From contig CM046853.1 in NCBI GenBank assembly GCA_025617745.1, positions 55,704,643-55,768,642 on the forward strand: a stretch of 64,000 bases of DNA. Reading direction: 5' to 3'. A model generated the notes under the pieces. The model had not been told where the DNA came from. It was given only the letters and a program-made list of their open reading frames with translations, and made no database searches. This document shows, one piece after another, positions 13,113-24,399 of this stretch (position 1 is the stretch's first letter; the number at the start of each line of letters is the position of its first letter). The translations under genes were made by a program, and so were the position numbers. The stretch is from Heliocidaris erythrogramma (Eukaryota > Echinodermata > Echinoidea > Camarodonta > Echinometridae).

Positions 13113-13216
13113 ATGTTGTAAAGAAGAAATACGTAAAATTTAACGGGAGCAATTTCATGACGTTTCTCTAAATGCTTTTCGTAAAATATTGCTCTGAATA
13201 TTTAAAGGAACTACAG
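13113..13216 (+). repeat. Left inverted repeat of the two-gene unit
   Basis: Pairs with the inverted right arm at 24411-24828. Differences are scattered substitutions plus a poly-purine expansion in the right arm, so the two arms have diverged since insertion. Weaker inverted similarity continues inward to about 13498, covering the presumed promoter of the THAP gene. Confidence 0.7.
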
Positions 13217-13404
13217 AATACAACGTCTTTTGGCACTTATTCCATAGTTGATGACTTGTAAACTAGGTCTGCCGAAAAAAATTTCAATGAAAATAAACAC
13301 AGGAGTGATTTTAGTCTAATTTTCTGATGTCAATTCTCACTTAGCAGCCAGTTTACGCCCCGCCCACATTTAGGGTCCAAAATCGGCGTGATTGACACTT
13401 CATC

Positions 13405-13430
13405 GGCCTACGTCATCTAGAGAAGTAAGC
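13405..13430 (+). promoter_or_regulatory. Candidate promoter motif shared by both ends of the unit
   Basis: The stretch around TACGTCATCTAGAGAAG, about 120 bases before the THAP coding start, matches GACGTCATCTAAAGAAC on the opposite strand near 24220-24236, upstream of the P2X7-domain gene. The right copy contains a full CRE-like TGACGTCA. Conservation at the same relative place at both ends suggests a transcription signal or transposase site. Confidence 0.35.
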
Positions 13431-13537
13431 TAGCGGTAGCTTCATACTAAATATATTGATAAGTGTGTTTTGATGCTTTGAGCCTGGAAATAACTCGCGT
13501 AAATGTGTTACTTTCTTGCGTTATTTGAGAAACGACG

Positions 13538-16130
13538 GTGTCAATATGCCTACGTACAAGATGCATTGTTGCAGGCTGTAGTAATACAACTAAAGAAGGT
13601 GTCAGTCTTCATAGATTTCCTAAGGATGAGAAAATAAGGAAAATATGGACGTCTCGGGTGAAACTGACTCGTGGAAAATGGCTAGGACCAACCGACAGCA
13701 GTGTCATTTGTGGCGATCACTTTAACGAATCCGACTTCGAGGAGGAAGGATTGTGGTCGGAGTTTGGCATGAAAAGACTGAAAAAACTCAAACCAAATGC
13801 TATCCCAAAGATCAAAAGCACATTGGAGAAGAGCAGCACTGAGGAAAAAGGGAGAAAGAAAAGCAGACCTGGCTCCGAAAAACGGAAGAAAAGGAAGGTA
13901 AGCCGCTAACGAGTGTAACACGCGTGATCTATGCCAGCGCTCTGGCAGGGTCCTGCTTCAGCGCGCCGCTGAGCCAGCTGTGCCACTTGCATTCTGTATG
14001 TCGCCGGCGCTCCCGCAGGGCTTTGCTGTAGCGCACCGCTGAGGTGCGGCAATTTGATGCATACAGTACCTGGAAGAAATCTTTCATACTTTTCACAAAA
14101 TTCTGTCGAATTTCTTTCTGGGGATGGCTTCAGTAAATATACTACTAGGCCTAGAAGTCTACCGTTGGACTTGGTCATCCTCCAGAAACATATTGCCCTG
14201 GGCTGCGCAGACGATTATTAATTTCAAAATTTTAATGTCTAAATTACATACCAACAGGTAGAATATTTACTCTTTCTAAATACATAAAAGACGAGCAAAA
14301 CTGATATGACCGAAAATTAAGAAATGAAGGTTGAAATTTGTTAGATTTTGGTGAGCAATTTCAGTATTTTTTCATTCTAAACACAAAATACCTTTGTCCT
14401 CAAAGAATTTCGCTTTGTAAAATGTCACTAAAATATTTCCATTTGGTCAACAATGTCTTTCTGGAAAAATGGATGGTTTTTCTGGAAAACCAGCTTAAAA
14501 AAAAACAGTATGAAAACACGTACTTGACTTGCATTTTCCTTACCGTGCTAGCAAGCCAAACAGTTGATCATCTGTGTGGCCTAATGTAGGGCAGAGGGCA
14601 ACATACATACAGTAGGATATATATATATATATTTTTGTAATAGATCATTCAGTTCAAAGAAAGGTTAGGGTACAAAATTTAGCAATGTTATAGGATGCCT
14701 AAATTTCTAATGATTATGTCCTGCTTGCATTGTGTCACAGATGCTTGACGAAATGCTGGAAAAGCATGAGAAACAAATATCACAGACATCTTCGACTACA
14801 GAAGAGGAGACGGAACAGGAGGAAACTGCGATGGAACTGACAGACTCACCAGCATCTCAAGACATAGACCAACCGGGCCCCAGCTGGATGTCTATATCGA
14901 CAGAAAGAGATCAACCAGAACCTAGCTGGAAGTCTGTTGTAAGTGTGATTGTAATGACTGCACACTACCGGTAGAGTTTAAAAAATTGGTGCTAATTTGT
15001 AGACATTGAAAACTCATACTGTATGTTGCCAATATTTTTGTGATTGGATCTGATTTGGTATATTCACAAGGTGCTAAATTCAAGATTTTGATGGCATTCC
15101 TTGTGATACAATAGCCATAGGCCTGCACTGAAGAGGAAACTTTTGGGATGGTGGACTCGCAAAATTCACGAAAATAAAACTGTCACAAAAATTTCAGCTT
15201 ATACATTTCTCTGAAAGATGTCTGTGACATCTAGATACTGATTCAATTGGTTACTTCAAAGTTATATTAATGACATAAAAGTTAGTAATCATTACCAACT
15301 ATATTCATCACACATTAATATTTTTATTTTTCATTTATAGGGAATTCCTTCTGCACCTGCTATGGACATGGCGTTAGAAACCCCAAGAAGAACAAGATCT
15401 TTTGGTACTCAAACTCGGACCGTTGCTACAAGACTCAAACGTAAGTGCCCATATAATAATATTCTTGCGTGTGTTCATGTGTACAGATGTGTGCAAATGT
15501 TCTGTGAGTGTGTTTTAGAATTGGTAGACAGAGCTAAGTACGCAAAAATAGATTTGCCGAGTACAAACCTTATTTTGTTAGTACTAGATACCCATAATTT
15601 CATCAGAATGATTCATACTTTGTTTGTTCAAGTCCCATTACGTTACGTTACAGTAGTTACCCATTTTGTCTTTGTAGATTGCATCTCATCATACTTTCAT
15701 CATACATATTTCAGGGATAATGAAAATAATGTCGGTTTCCTTTCTTTCTTTGTTTACTTTTATCGTTACAATAGATGTCCAGGCTACAGTGAGAGTACAT
15801 GAAAAGGGAGTCTTGACACAACTGCAGCCAGAGTGCACATCAAGAGGCACAATGACCAGTAAGCTTGAAAAAGAAAAAGAGGAGGAAGAGAGTCCCAGCT
15901 CCAGCTCCAGCAGCCACTCGCCGCCAGAAGCACCACAATCTCCAGAGTACGCTCCAAGCAGTGACAGCTCTGATGACGACTACAGGTCACCTCATAAATC
16001 TAAAAAAAAGAAGTGAGAAGTTTTTGTGTTTTTTTTGGTTATTGTTATTGTTGTAAGAAAGTGTTGTTGAAAAATGAATCAGTGATATGAACTTACAACT
16101 AAATTCATAGGCAAAGGAGCACCATGCTCA

Positions 16131-16180
<50 letters not shown>

Positions 16181-18147
16181 GGGGAATATGTAGGAGTTTT
16201 GGCCGAAAATATTCTGCTTGCCCGAAAATCACTATCTGGGAAATCTTGGAAGCCCCCAATTCCCCCCCCCCCCCCCCCAATGTCTCAGTACTTAGTGATA
16301 CAAATTATTACATTCTTGTCACAAAGTTCTATTTTAAAGAAAGGAATGTGTATAAACAAAACATAATTACGGATCAGGTGTACAGAGGCTTTTGTTATTT
16401 GTGTTTTATTACTTTTTCTTTGTTCTTTATGTCTGGCAGGACTGGCACCAAAGCAAAGGCACCATTCCAGCAACGAGACATTCCATCCCATGAAGACACC
16501 AAATATATTGTGTTCGAGTCACAATTACTTGAACTGATGAACACTTGTGAGACATGTGGCTCTGGAGATGTGGAGCTGACCAAGAGAGTAACGGGAACTC
16601 ACCTCAAGGTTGATAGAGAGTGTAATACATGCAGAGCACAGTTTTCCTGGCAGAGCCAGCCCTGGTATGGGAGATATCCAGCAGGAAATATCCTCTTATC
16701 TGCGGCCATTCTTTTTGCCGGAGCAGGTCCCGCCCAGGCACTTCGACTCATGAAATTTCTCCATTTAGCGGTGATTGAAGATTCTACTTTCTTTTCTCAC
16801 CAGAGAAAATTTTTGCAGCCGTCTATCGAGAAGGTGTGGGAATCCCAACAGCTGGAACTTGTGAACGAGCTGAAGGAGAGAGGGACTCCCATTACAGTTG
16901 GAGGAGATGGGCGGGCAGATAGCCCAGGCTTCTCTGCAAAGTATGGGACATATTCTGCCATAGAGCTGCATAGCAAAAAGATCATTGATCTTCAACTTGT
17001 ACAGGTATTGTTTGATTTTCCCTTTTGTAAAAATTCTAGAGTATAGTTTTCATAATTAATACAATAACAATGATCAACATTTAAAAGGGCAATGTAATGC
17101 AGTAAGACTTTTGTTATCAATAAATGTTATTATTTCAGGATTGCAGAAACAAAAAAATACAAAAGAGTTGGTGAATTTGGGACCAGAAATATAGCAGTGT
17201 TCTTTACAACGATAGTGCGCTGTATTAAATTTATGCAAGTTATTTTTTTCTTTCATTCAAATGCTTCTCTTTTCACAATCGAAATGTTATTCTGAGGACT
17301 TTCAGTTCACAAAGCATTCACAGGATTGTGACTATAACCCTTCACTTTTTAAATTTAAAAAAAAATGGGAAAAATGAAATATTTCTTTTACACCTTTTAA
17401 ATTTAATTCTTGTTTATCTCTTCCTTCTTTAGAGCAATGAGGTCAAGAACAGTTCACATATGGAACTGGAAGGCTTCAAGAGGGTCAATCAGAAGCTGAC
17501 TGATCTTGGACTGGTCATTGGCAAGCTCATTACGGATCGTCATAGGCAGCTAGCGAAGTATGTTCGGGAGACCACTCCAGGGATCGATCACCAATTTGAT
17601 GTATGGCACATTGCCAAAGGTAATTTATGTTCTTGTCTGATCAGTCAGTGTGATGTGTACTTAATTTAGTATGTCAGAAAGAAAATATGAGAATACAAAA
17701 TGCCATTAGTATGGAATTTTGTTGTTGCTGTTGTAGATGAATAAAGTTCTGTACAATTGGAGTTTATCTTATATTTTCCCATATTCATTATTTGTATTAG
17801 GCATCAGGAAGAAGATCCATGCTCTTTCCAAGAAGAAAGGATGTGAAGTGGTCGGACAGTGGGAGCAGAGCATCTGCAATCATATCTATTGGACTGCATC
17901 ATCGACCCCTGTGGATCAGCCTGAGCTGCGCATTGCCAAGTGGAGATCATTGTCCAATCATATACAAGGTGTTCATGAAGGTCACAGCGAGCTGTTTCCC
18001 AAATGTCTACACGGGAGCTTGGATGGAGAGAGACAGAAAAAATGGCTTAAACCTGGTAATTGTAGCTTGAATTGTTTCATTTGTTCATGATTAAAGTGTT
18101 TGAATTGTATTCAGGCCCGTACGCAGCTAGGGTGGCATATAGGCAAG

Positions 18148-18220
<73 letters not shown>

Positions 18221-20023
18221 TAGTTGAAAACAAATAAAAAATACCCATTGATGGATGCACCGTTTTATCATAAAAACTTTGAAGTGCCCCCTGGGTAAGA
18301 AAATCCTGTGTACGCCCCTGTTATTTGTTTACATAGGAGATTAAATTTACCCTCATATGAACATTTTACTGAAGTGCAGGAATTTAAATATTTTTCTTGT
18401 TTTTTTAAGTGTATGAATGACAAAATGACAAATATTTAATCCTTCGATACTAAATAGTAACTTTTCCTTTTTACAGGCACATATGTATGTGAGAAGTTGG
18501 AGGACATAGTAAACAGTGGGACTCTACTGAAGGATGTCAAGAAAATGTCAGATGACAAACAAACCTCTGCCCTTGAATCATTTCACAATGTGATCAATCA
18601 GTTTGCGCCAAAGATGAAGGCGTACAAATATCACGGCATCCTCAGTAGGTAAGTATTGTTTGCTTTATTTATTTTCCTCTTTAATATAAAATTCCTTGTT
18701 TTTTCTCTTCAGTTTTCTTTTTTTTCCTTATTGTTTTCCTCTTCAATTTTTTTTTTCAACCGTAAAGTTACTTGTTTTTCCTGTAAGATTACTTTTACTG
18801 CAGTAATTGGGGTGAAGATCAAGCTTCGTATTGCCTTATCATATTGCCATATGTGTGTGGAGTGTGGACAAAAATAAATATAATCAAAACATACACAAAT
18901 CATGAGAATTAATTTAGTTTTGTTTTAAATACCGGTAAGTTTAACAAGATTATTTCAAAGACACGATTCTCTGTCCTTTCTCAGAGTTCATCTTGCTGCC
19001 ATCCATTTTAACTGGAACGCTGATCGCCCGCAGGCTACTACAAAGTCCGGGAAGAAAGCTTACAAGGTCAGGAAATTGAAATACAAGCTTGGGAGGGCTT
19101 CAGTCACCGAAGTGAAAGGACCAAGAGATTTTGGTTAGTTGGTATACAGGGCTCAAACATTTTTTTTTCTGCTTGCCAAGTAGGGCAAGTGCCAACGAAT
19201 TCCACAAAAATCTTTTCTCTTTCATGAGCTTTCAAATGGATATCTCTAAAGTGTCTTGAGTCAAAATGCTAAAAAAGATAGTATTTGACAGTTTATAAAC
19301 GAATCAAAATGATATTATTGCATTCAGAATAGCAGCCCTTCTGGCCAAATGCTTTGAAAATTTTGTTGAGCACTGGATACAACAGAAAAATTACCATTAA
19401 CAAATTAAGTTATTTTTTTGTAGACAATGCAATATATTATACTAGCCTGCACCCTGCAAAAGCAAACACAATAAACATAGATTGCCCACCAAGAAATATT
19501 TACTTATAAATGCATGTATACATCACAATGAGCATGCAATGTACCCTTGTGTTCATGCACCAGGCTACTTGTTTCTATTTCTTCAGAGCCTAGTGAAATT
19601 AGAAATAAGACATTTTTGTTGATTTGTTATCTTCATTCTAGTAGCTGTTTTGTAAAACAAATAAGACACTGTCTTATTTCGTACACACTTGAAAATGCAA
19701 CATCACTTGATTTTTTCATATTTGTGCAATTAGATCTTGCCTGCGCTTATTCCCTACTTGCATTCTGGAAGAACTCTTATGCTTGCTGCATTTCCTAACA
19801 CACTTCAATTCGTGCAATATATTTGTAACTGTGTTTTCTCATCTTTTTTTCTATAGGATACGTCGCAGAGTTGGTAAAAGAGGTTGTGAAGCGAACAAAG
19901 GAGAACAAGAGATCACCCAGGAAAAGAGCAGCACCTCCTCCTTTGACCAGTGGCTTTGATTACCCCAGCAAGGAAGAACTTGTCCAACAACACAGAAGCC
20001 GATTTAATGACAACAAGGATTGA
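13538..20023 (+). CDS. THAP-domain DDE transposase-like protein (Kolobok-like), ten exons
   Basis: Exons: 13538-13897, 14741-14938, 15341-15440, 15775-16012, 16440-17004, 17433-17619, 17801-18055, 18477-18648, 18985-19133, 19857-20023. All junctions are GT/AG and phases agree, giving about 796 codons. Residues 9-61 form a THAP zinc finger (C9, C14, C58, H61; NAIPKI replaces the usual AVPTIF). A Ser/Glu-rich linker follows (about 120-300). Then comes a CxxC...CxxC cluster (335-363) and an RNase H-like core with D455 (GGDGRADSPG), D522 (ITDRH), D543-V-W-H546 (the DxxH motif of several DDE superfamilies) and E668 (LESFHN). The C-terminus is basic. The inferred role is DNA binding and transposition, nuclear. 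Odd: the obvious ATG at 13546 reads MPTYK and is one base out of frame with the finger; the in-frame stretch before the finger has only GTG and a TGA stop at 13526. A domesticated gene is the alternative reading. Confidence 0.88.
16133..16177 (+). repeat. G homopolymer, 45 bases, in intron 4 of the THAP gene
   Basis: An uninterrupted G run within the intron between the linker exon and the catalytic exon; a C run follows at about 16262-16278. Its length may be unreliable in an assembly. It could form G-quadruplexes. Confidence 0.8.
18148..18219 (+). repeat. C homopolymer, about 72 bases, in intron 7 of the THAP gene
   Basis: An uninterrupted C run inside the intron, flanked by GTACGCAGCTAGGG and TACGCCCCTG words of the kind seen at repeat ends in this genome. 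The true length is likely polymorphic or mis-assembled. Confidence 0.8.
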
Positions 20024-20068
20024 TATGTCTCAGCATTATTTCAATGTAGGAGGCCTAACATTGTTTTG

Positions 20069-20753
20069 TTATGCCTCCGCCCACCGAAGATGGTGCCAGA
20101 GGCATTATGTTTTCGGGTTGTCCGTCCGTCCGTCCCGCTTTCTCGTTCTAACAATAACTCATGAGGTATGAACTTTAAATTTGGTACTAGTATGTATCAC
20201 CATAGGAAGAAGATCTGATTAGATTTTGGGAGAGTAGGTCAAAGGTCATAGAGGTCAATTCTGAATTTACGTGATTTCTCAAGAACTATTTGATCCATTA
20301 ACTTCAAACTTGGAACTAGTATGCATCACCATAATGAGACGAACTGATAAGATTTTTGTTCACGTAGGTCAAAGGTGACAGGTGTATGTGAAATTAATGT
20401 TTTTTTACCTTTGTTATCACCATATCTCAACTATTTTGTATTCATGACTAGGAGGAGATAAATTGATCAGACTTTGGGGTATAAGGTGTAAGGTCAAATG
20501 TCAAAGAGGTCAATTAACATGTAATTAGAGGCTTTTTATTCTGGTTTACTTAATTGTTATCACCATATCTCAACTATTTTGTATTCATGACTACGAGGAG
20601 ATAAATTGATCAGACTTTTAGGTTCTAAGGTGTAAGGTCAAATGTCAAAGAGATCAATTAACACGTAATTAGAGGCTTGTTATTCTGGTTCAATCAAAAT
20701 TTAAAACAAATCAACATGAACGTGCGATGGATCTTGCAATGGCGGAGCCATAA
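20069..20753. mobile_element. Non-autonomous element, about 685 bp, ends TTATGSCTCCGCC
   Basis: The left end TTATGCCTCCGCC and the reverse complement of the right end TTATGGCTCCGCC form a terminal inverted repeat with one mismatch. The interior begins with a TCCG-rich run (GTCCGTCCGTCCGTCC) and contains a direct duplication of about 143 bp: TTGTTATCACCATATCTCAA occurs at 20411 and 20554. No reading frame. It lies in the gap between the two convergent genes and may be a later insertion there. Confidence 0.6.
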
Positions 20754-20999
20754 ACTTTGACTGCGTGCAGTCGAGAATTCATCTAGTTTTGTTTGTTTCC
20801 CCCTTATGGATCACATGTCAAAAGTAAAATGTGCCCTTCTGTATTGGTCAGTATGTCTATTTTTTATTGGATCCCTCTGCTTATAAAACATTGATATTAA
20901 AGTAAAGAAACAAAGATTTAGTGAGGTTAAAATTGCTTCATCCTTTGAATTACAGAAACACTCATTTCATTAAAACCTCTCAGGGAACGTAAGGACATA

Positions 21000-22100
21000 G
21001 CTTCAGTGATGCAACAATTTTTTTTGTATAACATAACTTTGAATTTACTGTAAAAGCATTTGTATGTAGTCCAACAGGCCCTACATCATATAAAGAATGT
21101 AATGATTTATTGAAATGAGATTCCATGTGTGTTTGCCTGCTCCTTTACTAAGCATTGATGTGTCTGTTTTAGTGCATCACAAAATACAGCATGACATTCT
21201 CAAACATCATCAAACATCACGGGCACATGGGCATCAACAGGTGGGACATATCACATACACTTTCAATGGGGGGGGGGGGCATATCAAATGTCCCCTCCAC
21301 TCTTGGTGATATTGTGCTAACAAAATAAAACACCATTTCTATCCGGTGACAATTTTCTGATCGCTCACAAACACCACAATCTGATGAAATTGCCCCCCCC
21401 CCACCTAGTCAGTTGGTAGAAACAACCTGTCTGCGCAGAGCATCATGTTATGTTGGCATATTGGTTGTCAGTTCACAAAAGATGTTGGCCTATCCACCCC
21501 CCCCCCCATATTAAAATTCTTGCTACGCCACTGAACATGAACAAAATTTTATACTCGCCAGTAAATACAATGTACTATACTGTACTTTGCTTGATTTTTA
21601 CCTTACAAAACCCTATGCTGGACAGACTAGTCCTCCTTCATACTGTCCCCTCCACTGTTGAAAACCTGTTGATGCCCTTGGACTTTTATTAGGCTAATTT
21701 CATTACTTACAAATTACAAATAATTGTAAACGATTGGGAAGGAGTTAATACTGATAAACGTCTTTTATTTACATTTCATTATACACTTCAGTTTACAGCA
21801 TGTCCAACAAGTTAGGCTGCTCAACATAATCCCATCTTGTACAGTTGACTCGCGTTCTAACGATGTCAGAACCATCAATTTCATTTTGCTATAACAAAAT
21901 GTTGTAATAAGTGGACATTTTATTACATGCCTGAATAGCGATGTGACTCAAAATCTGTTTCGATGTACTGGGAATTTTGTTATATCTGTGTTCATTTTAT
22001 TGAAAGTCGACTGTATTGTCTCAAATTCCAGGAAAAATAATTTGTTTTTAGTATGCATGTATGTTGTGAAACAGCAATAAAGGGTTTTTGCCAGAGTGTT
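21000..22100. other. Intergenic gap between the convergent genes of the unit
   Basis: No exon. It contains short C/G runs near 21270, 21400 and 21500, and a GCTACGCCACTG end at about 21522-21533 that looks like the right terminus of a hAT-like fragment. A minus-strand AATAAA (plus-strand TTTATT near 21766) could end the P2X7-domain transcript, and a plus-strand AATAAA near 21325 could end the THAP transcript. Both are weak evidence because the DNA is AT-rich. Confidence 0.3.
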
Positions 22101-23805
22101 CTAGGGCTCCTGAAATCCTTGATATGCATCGGATGGAAAAGCCTCTCTAATCTTGGTGACGGCACACGACGGGAGGGGTACACGAATTGATCTTCCTAAG
22201 TATTGCCAACACCACCTCACCAGCTGTCTGTAAGCGACGTGTCGGTTCCTCCTGAATGATAGAGGGGGAACAAAAAATGGGGGAAAGGATATTTTTTAAC
22301 AAAAAAACATTGACATTTTTATGACTTAAATACAATCAACTTGACTAATGTCCATATTCACAACACAGTGGGAGTAGCCAGATGGGGACAAGATGAGTGG
22401 GGGATTAACACCAAAATATAACCTTTTCTAATCATTTTCCATATTATAATCCAATTACTTTTATACATCAAATTGGCTGTTTTTAAAAAGAAAATATGAA
22501 TTTTTTGTTTGCTTGCGCGCTCAAAAAATTTTCAGGTCAGTACGGTTGCCCCCATGAAATAAATCTTGTCCCCCTTCTGCCCCCTGCCAGTCTACCCTGG
22601 CTACGCCACTGAAACAATATGCATTCAATTTCTAAGATAACTTGAGTATCTTGTAAAACTTCAGAGTAAAGATATTGAAATTTATCCAGGTGTTGCTTTT
22701 CAATACAATATTACTTCATGCCAGAGTAATGAAAGAGTAAACTCATGGGCTAGGCCTACACTACAGTATGACAAACTTCAGACAAAGACCAACTCACTCA
22801 TGTTCTGAGGCATCAACCTTCTCCATTCCTCTATACTGACTTCTGTACTGGTAGTACGCAATCTCGAGGACGTATCGGTCGAGGCAGCCTGATGGAAATC
22901 CATGGTGGTGCGTGATGCAATCTAGCTCCTCTTCAAAACTGTCCATCTTGTCAACCACTCGCTGAATTTCCTTGCAACAAACACTCTCCTTCACAGTTGC
23001 CATCGGAAAACACCTTCCACTGCATGAGCACCTGCAAAAAAAGGGACCCTAACTTAGTAAACATTTGTCATTTTCAAACTTTGTATAAATACATGGTACA
23101 GTATGTGTAGGTCTACGTACGTTACACACCGTATGTTTCGTGTGGTGGCTGGTCAGCTAAGCCTAAGCTGTAGTGGTACGCAGTACTTGCTCAGTGGCAC
23201 ATACTAGTAGTATTAGCTAGGATTTTTTTATAGGGGGGGGGGGGGTCCTTCGTGTCGACAACTATGTACCGACGCAATGCTCTGCACAGCTTTCTCAATA
23301 TTGGGTGGGGTGTGCAAGCTTGGGCTGCTGTGTTGGACAAGCAAGCGGATCAAAAATGATAATTTATATTATTATTATTATCATAAACTAAATTATTATG
23401 ATTATCAATATGAGTAAAAGTCTAATTTCCCCATCAGCCCATAAACTGTAAAATGTACTAGTACTAGATACAAATCAGGGTATTTAGTTCATTTATTTGA
23501 TTCTGAAACATGAAAGAATAGTTGATAGTGAATGATACGCACCACATATTGTTGCCAAGACGTCTCTCTGGGTCTTCACCCTCACCATCCACGCCTGCCA
23601 TCGGGGCAGCGTCGGCCTCTCCCTCCTCGACTTCTGGCTCGAAGCGGTAGGGTCGAAGCCCGGCGGCTTGGCCTTCCTCACCCTCTTGGCTTTGTTCGCT
23701 CACGTCAGGGGAACTCGGGCCCTGTGGTAAATCCGAGTCCGAATAGGAAATCTCAGAACCTGAATCATCACTTCCAGGAGAGTCTGTGTCTTGGGAAGAC
23801 GCCAT
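22101..23805 (-). CDS. P2X7-type intracellular (ballast) domain protein, 215 aa
   Basis: Exons on the minus strand: 23805-23543, 23031-22798, 22251-22101. Both introns are GT/AG and phase 2, giving 215 codons plus TAG. Start MASSQDTDSPG. Residues 1-80 are acidic and Ser/Glu-rich, ending with RPYRFEPE, a motif typical just before this domain in animal paralogs. The rest is the P2X7 C-terminal intracellular domain: WCSCSGRC, then CVCC-like VCCKEI, then EELDCITHH..GC, then AYRQLVRWCW..LG and LPSCAVTKIR near the end. The Cys/His pattern matches the zinc-binding module of P2X7, but there is no channel part and no membrane segment, so it is not a receptor. Function unknown; it is likely a soluble DNA- or protein-binding partner of the neighbouring transposase. 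The exon 2 donor (GA|GTGAGT) overlaps an in-frame TGA, so intron retention would truncate it at 166 aa. Confidence 0.88.
22366..22611. mobile_element. hAT-like MITE, 246 bp, in intron 2 of the P2X7-domain gene
   Basis: The left end CAGTGGGAGTAGCCAG and the reverse complement of the right end CAGTGGCGTAGCCAGG form an imperfect terminal inverted repeat starting CAGTG, as in hAT elements. Flanking octamers TCACAACA and AAACAATA agree at only five of eight positions, so the target duplication is decayed or absent. No reading frame. Confidence 0.6.
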
Positions 23806-24130
23806 GGTTGTAAGATCAACGTTTATGTCTGAAGTGATGTGAAAATTGTACTCAACGAACTCGACTGAAACGAGCTAGAGTACCGTAGCAGTCGAAAGTC
23901 AAAACAAAACTTTGACAAACTGGCGAACAGCTGATCGAGGGTCGACGTACTATCAACAACATCAGGCTTTCTGCGCACGCGCAGCTAGCTGGAATCAGCC
24001 GTGATGCTATTTTGTGATTGGCCCGTTAAGGAAGCTAGTGTAAAATTCAACCAAAATCCATTTTTTTAACCAAAATTCGTAATTTTTATTTTGCTCATAT
24101 GTAAAAAATCCCAAATCCGAGGTAATCATG

Positions 24131-24290
24131 CACTTGGGACATCAAAATCTGTGATGAAGTGATCACAATAACCGTTTCACATTACGTCGTATACAGAGAC
24201 TATGGGGCGAAGTTCTTTAGATGACGTCACACCAACAGAGGGCAGCATAATCGATTATGGCGATTTAAAAGGGGCGTTCCCAAGGCAATG
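24131..24290 (-). promoter_or_regulatory. Presumed promoter region of the P2X7-domain gene
   Basis: Lies upstream of the minus-strand gene. It carries TGACGTCA near 24224-24231 and inverted similarity to the region upstream of the THAP gene, including a TTTTGATG...ACTCG-type block near 24131-24165 against 13471-13498. This fits terminal repeats that each drive one gene. No TATA box was assigned. Confidence 0.35.
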
Positions 24291-24399
24291 AGATATTCCC
24301 TAATTACTAAAAAATGGATGGATTTCATGGAAAATGACTGCCAAATTCTTTTTCTTGAGGAAAAATTACAGAGAGAGAGCTCAATTGTGAAAATTAGGC

